Shown: positions 27,404 to 35,920, numbered from the stretch's first letter. The stretch is 64,000 bases of DNA from Dendrosporobacter quercicolus (GCF_900104455.1 NZ_FNHB01000002.1:248001-312000), one strand, 5' to 3'. A program made the numbers and translations. Notes: generated by a model not told the origin, from the letters alone.

Positions 27404-27412
27404 CATAGTATG
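27404..27412 (+). promoter_or_regulatory. Possible sigma-K/sigma-E type -10 before yabG
   Basis: CATAGTATG resembles the sporulation sigma -10 CATANNNTA (8 of 9) and would start transcription just before the yabG SD. The -35 element is not convincing. Confidence 0.35.
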
Positions 27413-27437
27413 AACTAACGAGGGGGGGAGTACGGCT

Positions 27438-28313
27438 GTGACTAACATATCGGTTGGTGATCTAGTCATACGTAAGTCGCACGGCGGCGATATTGTATTT
27501 AAAGTTACAGAAATTATTCGCGATGACCCAAACAGTATCAAGTGTGTTCTGAAAGGTATGCACTTAAGGCTGGTGGCAGATGCCCCGGTCGCTGATTTGG
27601 AACCAATTGACGCCGAACATTTGCGTGATGAGATTGTGCGCATGGAAGGCATGCATAATGAGAGCTTAAAGCGGGTAATGCTCCGCCGGGGCATGGAGCG
27701 CAAGCAATTGGAATTGACGCGGGCTGAGCCTAAAAAATACTCTTTTTTTGATTTACCCGGCCGGGTGCTCCATCTCGACGGAGATGAAGAATATCTTAAA
27801 ATGTGTTTAAAAACTTACAATCAATTAAATATTGAAGCCGTAGGCCGGTGCATTGACGAAGCCAAGCAGGCAGATCATGTTGTCGCTTTACTGGAGGAAT
27901 ATCGGCCGGATATTTTGGTTTTGACCGGCCATGACGCTTTAATCGGCGGCGGTAAAAAGGATTTTAAGGATATTCAGAACTACCGCAATTCCAAGTATTT
28001 TGTAGCAGGTGTGAGAAAAGCCCGGAATTTTGAACCATCCCGCGATGATCTGGTCATTTTCGCCGGCGCCTGTCAGTCGCATTTTGAAGCAATTCTGGCT
28101 TCCGGGGCAAATTTTGCCAGTTCTCCGACCAGGATTTTTATTCATGCCTATGATCCGGTATTTATTGCTGAAAAAGTGGCGTTTACGCCAATTAATAAAA
28201 CGGTTGATGTCGGCGACGCCATTACCGCATCGGTCACCGGCGTAGAAGGTGTTGGCGGACTGGAGACGCGCGGCAAGTTTCGTCTGGGCATGCCAAAAAC
28301 GCCGTATGGCTGA
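27438..28313 (+). CDS. yabG: Sporulation-specific protease YabG
   Basis: A 291-residue cysteine-type protease of family U57. In B. subtilis it is made in the mother cell under sigma-K and trims spore coat proteins; in Clostridioides it processes germination proteins. Conserved stretches are VGDLVIRKSHGGDIVFKV, DILVLTGHDALIGGG, FAGACQSHFEAILASGANFA and TPINKTVDVGDAI. GTG start behind AGGGGGGG. It is followed by a bidirectional terminator. Its place after rsmA is conserved, but here 3 kb of extra DNA intervenes. Confidence 0.95.
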   Translation: MTNISVGDLVIRKSHGGDIVFKVTEIIRDDPNSIKCVLKGMHLRLVADAPVADLEPIDAEHLRDEIVRMEGMHNESLKRVMLRRGMERKQLELTRAEPKKYSFFDLPGRVLHLDGDEEYLKMCLKTYNQLNIEAVGRCIDEAKQADHVVALLEEYRPDILVLTGHDALIGGGKKDFKDIQNYRNSKYFVAGVRKARNFEPSRDDLVIFAGACQSHFEAILASGANFASSPTRIFIHAYDPVFIAEKVAFTPINKTVDVGDAITASVTGVEGVGGLETRGKFRLGMPKTPYG

Positions 28314-28357
28314 GGCCGGCTTAAAGCAGGCGCGATCAACGCTTAATGCTGATAAAT

Positions 28358-28388
28358 GTAAAGAGGGAGCCAGAGGCTCCCTCTTTAC
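28358..28388. terminator. Bidirectional terminator after yabG
   Basis: GTAAAGAGGGAGCC-AGA-GGCTCCCTCTTTAC is a perfect stem between the convergent yabG and the Cys-rich gene. Confidence 0.8.
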
Positions 28389-28419
28389 TCGGTTTGACGG
28401 GTGATACTGAGCTGGTTGA

Positions 28420-28719
28420 TTAATATGGCCTGCCGGAACATCGCGGACAGGCGCCGCGATGGTGGTGATAATCAAATTCATGCTTGCAGCGTGAGCAGAC
28501 TTTATATAGGCGATACTGGCAGATCCGGTATAGTTTATAAAAACAGGTAAACGTTTTCACACATTCCTTCTTTGCATCGCAATGCATTTGGGGCGGGGCT
28601 GTACATGGGTCAAAATCATCCCAGTCGCAATCATCGTGGCATTTTGGTTTATCGCAGTAATCATAATCATATTTTTTACAGGTGCACTCTTTTTTAGGGT
28701 GGCCGCATTTACCGCACAT
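28420..28719 (-). CDS. Small Cys/His/Asp-rich protein
   Basis: A 99-residue protein of no recognised family. It contains about 18 cysteines, beginning MCGKCGHPKKECTCKK, with further CxC, CHDDC, CQYRLYKVCSRC and CPRC motifs, a middle run of Asp, and YHHHRG near the end. Such composition suggests metal binding or disulfide-crosslinked coat material. A sigma-K-like promoter lies upstream and a SPOCS gene is divergent, so expression in the mother cell late in sporulation is likely. SD GGAGG precedes the ATG by 10 bases. Confidence 0.65.
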   Translation of the reverse strand: MCGKCGHPKKECTCKKYDYDYCDKPKCHDDCDWDDFDPCTAPPQMHCDAKKECVKTFTCFYKLYRICQYRLYKVCSRCKHEFDYHHHRGACPRCSGRPY

Positions 28720-28774
28720 TTAGTCATGACCTCCATATTTATGTTTTTTTAAAACCCGGTCAGGGTTTCTTCTA

Positions 28775-28783
28775 TATACTATG
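28775..28783 (-). promoter_or_regulatory. Sigma-K-like -10 of the Cys-rich gene
   Basis: On the minus strand CATAGTATA matches CATANNNTA in full, with an AAC 17 bases upstream as the -35 AC element. It lies about 55 bases before the ATG. Confidence 0.5.
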
Positions 28784-28929
28784 AAGCAGCAGGTAAAAAC
28801 GTTATGTATCATTGTGGGATTTTATAAAGTAAAAGAATCTAAAGTTCAACAATAATTGCCATGTTTTTTATCACATAAAATTTGAAGCAAGCATATATAT
28901 AAATAGAAAACACAAAGGGGGGAATATGT

Positions 28930-29586
28930 GTGGCAGATAAAGATATTCGTGCAACTGGCGATCCTTGTACCTTAGGCGTTCAAGCCGGTCCGATTATTGT
29001 ACGTCAGATCATCGGGGAAAAAGAAAAGCAAAAAGTGCTTGATATTCATGTTGTTGTTCCGGAGAGAAAGCCGTCAATTGAGCAAATTGTCGATGTGTTC
29101 ATTAAAGATGTTGATGTAAATTGCGTTGATGTAATTACCGACAAAGTCATTGTGCGCGGTGAGTTTGAAATCAAAACCATTTATGTGGCCAGCCTGCCTG
29201 ATCAGCCGGTTCATGCAATTGAAATCAGACATTATAAGTGGACTCAGGATATTGATCTCCCCGGCGCACGGCGGGGAATGGATGCTGAAGCCAGCGTTCT
29301 GGTGGAATTTGTCGATTACGATGTAGATGAGCATAGCCATGCTTACCGGCATAAATACGGCAAATACGATGATTGCGATGACGGGCATTCTCATCATCAT
29401 CACCATGATGATTGCGATGATGATTACGACGATGACGATTGTGATGATGATCATAAGCATCACCATCACCAGCATTGCAACCGCGAGTTCGACGTCTCGG
29501 TGGTGCTGAAGATTACCGCTAAGGTTATGGCCGACCGTGAAGTGCAGCTGGCCGGCAGCACCTTGCCGACAACGCCAAAAGGCTGA
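28930..29586 (+). CDS. SPOCS (DUF3794) protein with His/Asp-rich insert
   Basis: A 218-residue protein with one SPOCS/DUF3794 domain (about 20-130 and 185-205), the domain found in spore coat/exosporium proteins such as C. difficile SipL. Motifs are KPSIEQIVDVFIKDVDVN and DKVIVRGEFEIKTIYVA. Between the last two strands is an insert of about 50 residues (about 134-183) made of His, Asp, Tyr and Cys, including HSHHHHHDDCDDD and HKHHHHQHCN, which suggests metal binding. GTG start behind GGGGGG. CATATATAT at about -35 with an AC 17 bases before it is a weak sigma-K-like promoter. A second SPOCS gene follows by 34 bp. Confidence 0.85.
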   Translation: MADKDIRATGDPCTLGVQAGPIIVRQIIGEKEKQKVLDIHVVVPERKPSIEQIVDVFIKDVDVNCVDVITDKVIVRGEFEIKTIYVASLPDQPVHAIEIRHYKWTQDIDLPGARRGMDAEASVLVEFVDYDVDEHSHAYRHKYGKYDDCDDGHSHHHHHDDCDDDYDDDDCDDDHKHHHHQHCNREFDVSVVLKITAKVMADREVQLAGSTLPTTPKG

Positions 29587-29620
29587 GCGGGAAAAACGCA
29601 CTAAAAGGGGGGAGAAAAGG

Positions 29621-30586
29621 ATGGATGATGAATTAAGAGCTTCCGGATCAAGTACGGCTTCCAATACCACTTCCACAGCGGGAACAACGACGGTTGACAG
29701 TGCTGACGTTGTTTGCGGTTGCCCTGAGCTCGGCCCGGAGACGATTGAGGTCGAGCAGGTTCTGGCAATCGAAATGCGCCAGAAAGTGGTAGAGCTTGAC
29801 ATGTTTGTTCCAGATCCGAAACCTGATATTAGGCAGGTCATTGATGTGTATGTCAAGGATGTGTGCATCAAGAGCGTTGATATTATTCCCAATAAAGTCA
29901 TTATTCGCGGCGATTTAGAAGTCAAGGTTATGTATGTGGCCGACTTGCCGGATGAACCTGTTCATGCCTTCGAGCGTAAGCATATTCGATTTACCCGGGA
30001 TATTGATGTAGATGGCGCCGACCCTGACATGAAGGCTACGGCTGATGTCCAGGTAGAATATGTGGATTATGATTTTCACTGCCATCATGATGACCGTAAA
30101 GTTCATGTCACCATTGTCTTAAAGTTCTGGACCCGCGTGCTTACTACTACGGATTTGGATGTTTATGCCTTATCGCCAATTGATGAAGTTGGCGCTTTTG
30201 AAAATACAACAGCCAGTACGTCTTCTGATGATATGGCGGCGGCGTCCAACTTTGACGACGAAACTGTCTCCGCCACGCAGACGGCGGAGGGCGATGTCTT
30301 CGCCTCAAGTCCGGAAAATGTCCTGGTTTCCGGTCCGCTGACTTCAACAGCCGGCGTAAGTCAGTCAATTAACGGAACTGCAGGTACGGTTACCGGCAAT
30401 AGTGTAAATGTCCGCACCGGGCCCGGCACTAATTATCCGTCAGTTGCCAAGGTTAACGCGGGTACAGCAGTTACCATTAGGGAACAGGCCTTTGGCTGGT
30501 ACAGTCTGGTGTTGGCTGACGGCACTACCGGCTGGATCGCAAGTTGGCTGGTTAGCACCAATGGCACAACCGGGGCGAAAGGCTAG
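29621..30586 (+). CDS. SPOCS (DUF3794) protein with C-terminal SH3b domain
   Basis: A 321-residue protein. After a Ser/Thr-rich N-terminus, a SPOCS domain (about 45-170) carries KPDIRQVIDVYVKDVCIK and NKVIIRGDLEVKVMYVA, nearly parallel to its neighbour. A low-complexity Ser/Thr/Asp linker follows, then a bacterial SH3 domain (about 255-315; GNSVNVRTGPGTNYPSVAKV) of the kind that binds peptidoglycan. The protein could tie the spore coat to the cortex, much as SipL uses LysM. The ATG at 29621 with AAGGGGGGAG is the start. It ends its operon at a terminator. Confidence 0.87.
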   Translation: MDDELRASGSSTASNTTSTAGTTTVDSADVVCGCPELGPETIEVEQVLAIEMRQKVVELDMFVPDPKPDIRQVIDVYVKDVCIKSVDIIPNKVIIRGDLEVKVMYVADLPDEPVHAFERKHIRFTRDIDVDGADPDMKATADVQVEYVDYDFHCHHDDRKVHVTIVLKFWTRVLTTTDLDVYALSPIDEVGAFENTTASTSSDDMAAASNFDDETVSATQTAEGDVFASSPENVLVSGPLTSTAGVSQSINGTAGTVTGNSVNVRTGPGTNYPSVAKVNAGTAVTIREQAFGWYSLVLADGTTGWIASWLVSTNGTTGAKG

Positions 30587-30594
30587 GAAAAGCT

Positions 30595-30635
30595 AACACC
30601 GTCTCCTACTTGGCGTAGGCGGCGGTGTTTTGCTT
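30595..30635 (+). terminator. Terminator of the SPOCS operon
   Basis: AACACCGTCTCCTAC pairs with GTAGGCGGCGGTGTT (two G-U pairs) and is followed by TTTTGCTTT. Confidence 0.75.
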
Positions 30636-30750
30636 TGTTCCGCGGCCGCCGCGGCTGCGGACAACTGTCAATTAGAGTAATGATCAGGCCGTACGGTCAT
30701 ATACTGTAATAATTGCAGGGTAGTGCCAATTCGGTAGGGAGGCTGACAGT

Positions 30751-31551
30751 ATGCTGATTGCAGTTGAGTATCTGGGGACCATTGGGGTGGGCGTTACTTC
30801 GCCCCGGTTATTCAGGGCCAATGACGGCAATGTATATGTGGTGAAACTTCAAAATAACCGCCTGGGGCAGAAGGTGCTGGTAAATGAATTATTGGCTTGT
30901 CAGTTTGCCGGGCTGCTGGATTTATGTTTTCCGGAGGGCGGGATCATCTGCCTGGAAAAGCCCTTTATCGAAAAAAATAAGCGGCTGAAAGCCGCCAGGG
31001 TACAAGCCGGCTGCCATTTTGCCAGCCGCTATTTAAGCAGTGTGGAGTATGTAGACCGCCGGAATTTAGGCAGGGCGGTAAATAAAGCGCAAATGGCGGG
31101 CATCATGTTGTTTGACCATATATTTCATAATGTTGACCGTACCTGGAACCGGAAGAATTTACTTCTCAGGCGTGAGTCGAATGCTTACCGTTTATATGCC
31201 ATTGACAATTCCCACTTATTCCGCCGGGGCCGCTGGACGGTTGAGTCGCTGACCAAGCTGGCCGGCCGCATCAGGGTCAATAAGCGCCGTACGTTTGGCT
31301 GGCTGTTGAAACATTATCTGAGTAAGGCGGATTTTGATTTTTATATCAGCCGCGTAAAAGCCATCACCGACCATCAGCTCTGCTGCCTGGTTGCCCGGAT
31401 TCCCCAGGAATGGCTGCCTGAGCGGCGCGAGCGGGAGGCGCTGACCGATTACTTGATTAAGCGCCGCGATATGATTGACCGGATTGCCGCTCCGCTGCTG
31501 CAATTAATCCCGGATGTAGACCGGGCAGCCAAGATTGATCAGAACAAATAG
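30751..31551 (+). CDS. HipA-like kinase family protein
   Basis: A 266-residue protein with a HipA-type kinase core (HipA_2 family). Residues 1-60 give the ATP-binding lobe (VYVVKLQNNRLGQKVLVNEL, with Lys and Glu). HNVDRTWNRKNLLL carries the catalytic Asp and Asn, and YAIDNSHLF the metal-binding Asp. Relatives of this short type occur in spore-formers without a HipB antitoxin, as here, so it is not obviously a toxin. Its target is unknown. The ATG has GGGAGG upstream. Its 3' end overlaps the convergent L,D-transpeptidase gene by 48 bp. Confidence 0.75.
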   Translation: MLIAVEYLGTIGVGVTSPRLFRANDGNVYVVKLQNNRLGQKVLVNELLACQFAGLLDLCFPEGGIICLEKPFIEKNKRLKAARVQAGCHFASRYLSSVEYVDRRNLGRAVNKAQMAGIMLFDHIFHNVDRTWNRKNLLLRRESNAYRLYAIDNSHLFRRGRWTVESLTKLAGRIRVNKRRTFGWLLKHYLSKADFDFYISRVKAITDHQLCCLVARIPQEWLPERREREALTDYLIKRRDMIDRIAAPLLQLIPDVDRAAKIDQNK

Positions 31552-32136
31552 ATCCTCGGCATGATGATTGTGCATCCGGATACAGCCGTTGGAAACCATT
31601 TTTCCAATGAGCCAGGGCCGGTTTGTGCCGTGAATCCCGTAGGCGTCATAGTTGAGCCCCATCCAGCGGGTGCCCAGAACTCCGCCCGGGTTGGTGATTT
31701 TACTGGCAATGGCGTAATTGCCGGCCGGGGTTGGCGTCGCAGGCTTGCCAATGGCGACCGGAAACTGACGGATCGGACTGTTGCCGTTAAATAAAGTCAA
31801 AGTGCGGCTGGATTTGGTAATTAGAATATTGGCCCTGGCAACGCTGGTTTTGGCCCGCTGCGTTGGCTGTCTGGTTTCAATTTGGCTTAGCGCGGCCGGG
31901 TGCAGCCGGCAGTAAGTTAAAGGGTCAACCGAACCTGTTGGCGGCAGGCCTTCCGCTTCCTGAAACTGGCTGACGGCATCGCGGGTAACTGCGTCGTAGA
32001 TACTGTGGATCGTCGCTGTATACAGACCGTGTTTAGCCAATAAGCGCTGAATATCAGCGACAAGAGGATGACTTTCATCCTCACGCCAAAAAATCTCGGA
32101 CAAGCGATGGGGCAAATACAAGGTGCGAAGGTTCAC
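31504..32136 (-). CDS. L,D-transpeptidase with peptidoglycan-binding domain
   Basis: A 210-residue protein. Residues about 20-85 form a PG-binding-1 domain (HPLVADIQRLLAKHGLY ... VSQFQEAEGLPPTG), and residues about 100-210 a YkuD catalytic domain with YGIHGTNRP and the active-site motif VSNGCIRMHN (catalytic Cys, His and Arg). It would make or break 3-3 or related peptide crosslinks. No signal peptide or membrane anchor is evident, so it may act in the spore mother cell or after lysis. Its last 48 bp overlap the HipA-like gene on the other strand. Confidence 0.88.
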   Translation of the reverse strand: MNLRTLYLPHRLSEIFWREDESHPLVADIQRLLAKHGLYTATIHSIYDAVTRDAVSQFQEAEGLPPTGSVDPLTYCRLHPAALSQIETRQPTQRAKTSVARANILITKSSRTLTLFNGNSPIRQFPVAIGKPATPTPAGNYAIASKITNPGGVLGTRWMGLNYDAYGIHGTNRPWLIGKMVSNGCIRMHNHHAEDLFVLINLGCPVYIRD

Positions 32137-32295
32137 TGCAATCGACCTCCTCTGGATTATATAGCTTAAGCATTATATGAACAGAGCGGTGTATTGGTGT
32201 TTTTCCCAATAAAAATGTATAAAAAGCCTGATTTAATGGCAAATATAGTAAAGAAAAAAACTTGTACTGAGTCGACACATAGGCTGGAGGACAAC

Positions 32296-33105
32296 ATGCG
32301 GGAAAAAGCAGCAGGAAAACTACTGATTATTGGCGGTAATGAGGACAAGTATGGCGATTGCATCGTTTTACGCAAGTTTGTTGAACTTGCAGGCGGCCGT
32401 AAAGCCAGAATAGCTGTGATGACAACTGCGACTGAACTACCGCGTGAGGTGGGGGATGAATACCGGGTAATTTTCTCCGACCTGGGGGCCGAGGTTGTTA
32501 GTGTGGTGAATATTGACAATCGGGAGGAAGCAAGCGACCGCCGTCAAGTGAGTGAGCTGGAGCAAGCTGCCGGGATTTTTTTTACCGGCGGCGATCAACT
32601 GCGCCTGACGAGCATTTTAGGCGGCTCGCCGGTTGACGGTGCTATTCGGCGAGCCTTTAAACAGGGGACGGTCATTGGCGGGACAAGCGCAGGAGCCTCG
32701 GTAATGAGCACTACAATGATTGTCGAGGGCAACTCCAGTGATACACCCAAAAAACTGGCGCTGAGCATGGCCCACGGTATGGGGCTTATTGATGAAGTCG
32801 TGATTGATCAGCATTTTGCCCAGCGGGGCCGGATTAATCGTCTGCTGGCTGCAGTTTCACAAAATCCGCATGTTTTGGGGGTTGGCGTGGATGAAGATAC
32901 GGCCTTGCTGGTTGCGCCTGATGGAAAGTGCGAAATTATCGGCTCGCAAACCGTGACTGTGGTTGACGGCAAGGATATTGGCTATTCTAACATTTCAGAA
33001 TCCAAATGCGCCGATCCGCTGGCTATTTCTAATGTTATTCTCCATATTTTACCGCCCGGATTCGGGTATGATTTACGGAGCAGGAAACCATATATTAAGA
33101 GCTGA
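32296..33105 (+). CDS. cphB: Cyanophycinase
   Basis: A 269-residue serine peptidase of family S51. It cuts cyanophycin (multi-L-arginyl-poly-L-aspartate) to beta-Asp-Arg dipeptides inside the cell; no signal peptide is present. Motifs: LLIIGGNEDKYGD near the start, FTGGDQLRLTSIL, and GTSAGASVMS with the nucleophilic Ser. The start is the ATG at 32296 behind GGAGG, not the upstream in-frame ATG at 32194, which would extend 34 unconserved residues. It precedes cphA by 69 bp. Confidence 0.93.
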   Translation: MREKAAGKLLIIGGNEDKYGDCIVLRKFVELAGGRKARIAVMTTATELPREVGDEYRVIFSDLGAEVVSVVNIDNREEASDRRQVSELEQAAGIFFTGGDQLRLTSILGGSPVDGAIRRAFKQGTVIGGTSAGASVMSTTMIVEGNSSDTPKKLALSMAHGMGLIDEVVIDQHFAQRGRINRLLAAVSQNPHVLGVGVDEDTALLVAPDGKCEIIGSQTVTVVDGKDIGYSNISESKCADPLAISNVILHILPPGFGYDLRSRKPYIKS

Positions 33106-33116
33106 GCCGGATGTAG

Positions 33117-33147
33117 CTGCCGCTGGAGTAAACTCCGGCGGCGGCAG
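33117..33147 (+). promoter_or_regulatory. Hairpin between cphB and cphA
   Basis: CTGCCGC..TGGAGT pairs with ACTCCGG..GCGGCAG with a small bulge. There is no strong T-run, so it is more likely an attenuator or an RNA-stability element that sets the cphB:cphA ratio than a full terminator. Confidence 0.4.
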
Positions 33148-33174
33148 TCTGCTTTGACTAGGAGGATTGTACTG

Positions 33175-35838
33175 ATGCAGATTTTACAAACCCGTATTCT
33201 GCAAGGACCTAATATTTATAGTTATAAGCCGGTAATGTGGCTGAAGCTGGCTTTGGGTCAATATGAGAATATTCCCAGCAATGCCATCGAAGGTTTTGTA
33301 CAGCGTCTGCTGATGCTGTTGCCGGGCCTTAAGGAGCATCACTGCGCCAGGGGAAGGGTTGGGGGCTTTGTAGAAAGATTACATGAAGGAACTTATTTGG
33401 CTCATATTTTCGAACACGTTATCCTGGAATTGCAAAATATGGCTGGACATAAGGTTGGTTTCGGCAAGGCGCGCTCCAGTAGCCAGCGCGGCGTTTATGA
33501 TGTCATTGTAGGGTTTAGGTGTCCGGCAGCCGCCCGGCAGAGTGCGATTGTGGCCGAACATTTGCTGTTGGCCGCCATTGATAATTTGCCGTTTAGCCCT
33601 GCGGAAGGCCTTGACGCCATCCGGGCGGCCAGTGAAAAGTTTCAGCTCGGGCCAAGCACCAAAGCTATCTATGAAGCGGCAATTGCCCGGAATATTCCCG
33701 TCCGGCGGCTGGATGATGAAAATTTGCTGTTGCTTGGCTACGGCCGGCTTTGTAAGCGGATTTGGGCTACCCTTACTGAACAGACCAGCGCATTAGCGAC
33801 CGATCTGGCGGCTGATAAATATCTTACCGCGCGGCTGCTGGGCGCTAACGGCATCCCGGTTCCGCGTCATACGATTGTACGGGAGGCCGGGCAGGCTGTT
33901 CTTGCCTTACGGCAGCTCGGCGGCCGGGTAGTTGTTAAACCTCTGTCCGGCAATCACGGCAACGGGGTAACCATTGATCTTAAGGAAGAGGCTGAAGTGG
34001 AGCGGGCTTATCACATCGCCCGCGAATACGATGAAGCGGTGCTGGTGGAGGAGTATATACCGGGCCGCCAATATCGCCTGTGTGTGGTTAACGGTAAGCT
34101 GGCGGCGGCGGCTGAGCGTATCCCGGCATATGTGATCGGTGATGGACGGCATACTGTTGCTGAATTGGCGGAACTGGTGAATGCCCATCCGGACCGCGGT
34201 GACGGCCACGCCAAAGCATTGACCAAAATCATCATTGACGCTGTGGCGATAACCGTTTTGGCCAAACAGAATTTATCGCCACAGTCTGTTCCGGCGTTGC
34301 AACAGGTGGTGCGGATCAGAGACTGTGCAAATATCAGCGCCGGCGGAACGGCTGTCGATGTAACGGGTATTGTTCACCCTGATAACATTCAACTGGCCGA
34401 ACGAACCGCTCGCCTGGTAGGGCTGGATGTGGCCGGCATTGATTTGGTTGCGGTGGATATCGCCAGTCCGGTAACGGCCGGAAGCGGCGCTGTTATTGAA
34501 GTAAACGCCGCGCCCGGCATCAGGATGCATCACTTTCCCAGCGCCGGTAAAGCCCGCAATGTCGCCGGGCATATTGTGGAGTATCTGTTCCCGGATAATA
34601 GCAGCGGACGCATACCAATTACGGCAATTACCGGAACGAACGGCAAAACTACGGTAACCCGCATGATCAGTTATATTTGGCAGCAGGCCGGCTACAATGT
34701 TGGTATGACCACAACTGACGGCATCTTTATCAATGGCCGGCGGATCTTAAACGGTGATACTACCGGGCCGGCCAGCGCCAGAATCATATTATCAGATCCC
34801 CGGGTTGACGTGGCGGTACTGGAAACGGCCCGCGGCGGCATCGTCCGGGGCGGACTGGCTTTCGACAAATGTGATGTTGGCATTGTCACCAATATTACGG
34901 AAGACCATCTCGGACAGGACGGAATTGAAAGCCTGGAGGATCTGGCTTATATAAAATCACTGGTGCTGGAAACGGTTCATGCAGACGGCGTGGCGCTGAT
35001 TAATGCCGATGATCCGTATGCCGCCGACTTAGCGGCGAGGGTTCAGTCTGAAATTATGTATTTTAGTATTGAACCTGACAATATCGTCATTCGCAGGCAT
35101 CTGGGGGTCGGCGGCAAGGCGGCGTTTGTTAAGGACGGAACGGTATATGTCGCCTGCGGCGGCCTGGCCAGGCCGATTATTGAGGTCAAGGACATACCGG
35201 CAACCTTGAGCGGTATCGCCCTGCATAATTTGCAGAATGCGGTGATTGCCGCCGCTGCCTGTTATTGCTCCAGAGTGCCGGTGAGCTGTATTAGAAAAGG
35301 ATTGGCCAGCTTCGCCCAAAATCCCGGACGTTTGACTATGCTTACTGTCGGCAGTTTTAGAGTCTGCGTCGATTATGGTCATAATCCGGCCGGTTATCAG
35401 GCGCTGATCAGCACCGCCCGCCGGATGGGCGTAACCCGGCTGGTAGGAGTGATTGCCGCTCCCGGAGACCGCCGGGAGGATGTTACGCTGAATATTGGTA
35501 AAATTGCCGGACGGGGCTTTGACCATCTTTATATCAAAGAAGACCGTGATTTGCGGGGCCGGAAGTTTGGCGAAACTGCCGAACTCTTAAAACGCGGCGC
35601 TCTGGAAGCCGGCTTTCCGGCTGAACGCATTGCCACCATTCTGGCTGAGCCGGAAGCTGTTGCACAGGCTCTGGAAGATGGCAAACCCGGTGATTTAATT
35701 ATCATATTTTATGAAGAGTATGAAGTGGTCATGAATGTGATTAGTGATTTCGCCGAACGGATTAGTTCGGAACAGGGCCTGGCGCACAGCAGCCTGAAAA
35801 TGGAACAGGTTGTGGTAGCCGGGGCTAAAAATAGTTGA
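33175..35838 (+). CDS. cphA: Cyanophycin synthetase
   Basis: An 887-residue enzyme that builds the nitrogen-storage polymer cyanophycin from Asp, Arg and ATP. The N-terminal domain (1-160) is followed by an ATP-grasp domain (about 215-470; PLSGNHGNGVTIDLKEEAE, LVEEYIPGRQYRL), which adds Asp. A Mur-ligase-like domain (from about 480; ITGTNGKTTVTRMI, NITEDHLGQDG), which adds Arg, ends the protein. Length is normal for CphA1. The ATG at 33175 sits behind AGGAGG. Known in cyanobacteria and in some spore-forming clostridia, where it may store nitrogen for the spore. Confidence 0.96.
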   Translation: MQILQTRILQGPNIYSYKPVMWLKLALGQYENIPSNAIEGFVQRLLMLLPGLKEHHCARGRVGGFVERLHEGTYLAHIFEHVILELQNMAGHKVGFGKARSSSQRGVYDVIVGFRCPAAARQSAIVAEHLLLAAIDNLPFSPAEGLDAIRAASEKFQLGPSTKAIYEAAIARNIPVRRLDDENLLLLGYGRLCKRIWATLTEQTSALATDLAADKYLTARLLGANGIPVPRHTIVREAGQAVLALRQLGGRVVVKPLSGNHGNGVTIDLKEEAEVERAYHIAREYDEAVLVEEYIPGRQYRLCVVNGKLAAAAERIPAYVIGDGRHTVAELAELVNAHPDRGDGHAKALTKIIIDAVAITVLAKQNLSPQSVPALQQVVRIRDCANISAGGTAVDVTGIVHPDNIQLAERTARLVGLDVAGIDLVAVDIASPVTAGSGAVIEVNAAPGIRMHHFPSAGKARNVAGHIVEYLFPDNSSGRIPITAITGTNGKTTVTRMISYIWQQAGYNVGMTTTDGIFINGRRILNGDTTGPASARIILSDPRVDVAVLETARGGIVRGGLAFDKCDVGIVTNITEDHLGQDGIESLEDLAYIKSLVLETVHADGVALINADDPYAADLAARVQSEIMYFSIEPDNIVIRRHLGVGGKAAFVKDGTVYVACGGLARPIIEVKDIPATLSGIALHNLQNAVIAAAACYCSRVPVSCIRKGLASFAQNPGRLTMLTVGSFRVCVDYGHNPAGYQALISTARRMGVTRLVGVIAAPGDRREDVTLNIGKIAGRGFDHLYIKEDRDLRGRKFGETAELLKRGALEAGFPAERIATILAEPEAVAQALEDGKPGDLIIIFYEEYEVVMNVISDFAERISSEQGLAHSSLKMEQVVVAGAKNS

Positions 35839-35845
35839 AAATGCC

Positions 35846-35881
35846 TTGACAAATGCAGGCAAATTTATACATAATGTCGAA
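35846..35881 (+). promoter_or_regulatory. cheW promoter with overlapping Spo0A-box-like site
   Basis: TTGACA at 35846-35851, an 18-bp spacer and CATAAT at 35870-35875. TGTCGAA at 35875-35881 (AATGTCGAATA, 0A-box-like) covers the start point, where Spo0A-P would be expected to repress. Confidence 0.55.
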
Positions 35882-35920
35882 TAGAACATATTCAGATATT
35901 ATGTGGGGGTGCTTGCCGCA

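Noticed and set aside
29074-29925. 283-codon open frame on the minus strand across the two SPOCS genes
   Set aside because: It arises from the repetitive His/Asp codons of the plus-strand gene, lacks an SD and a family, and lies opposite two well supported SPOCS domains.
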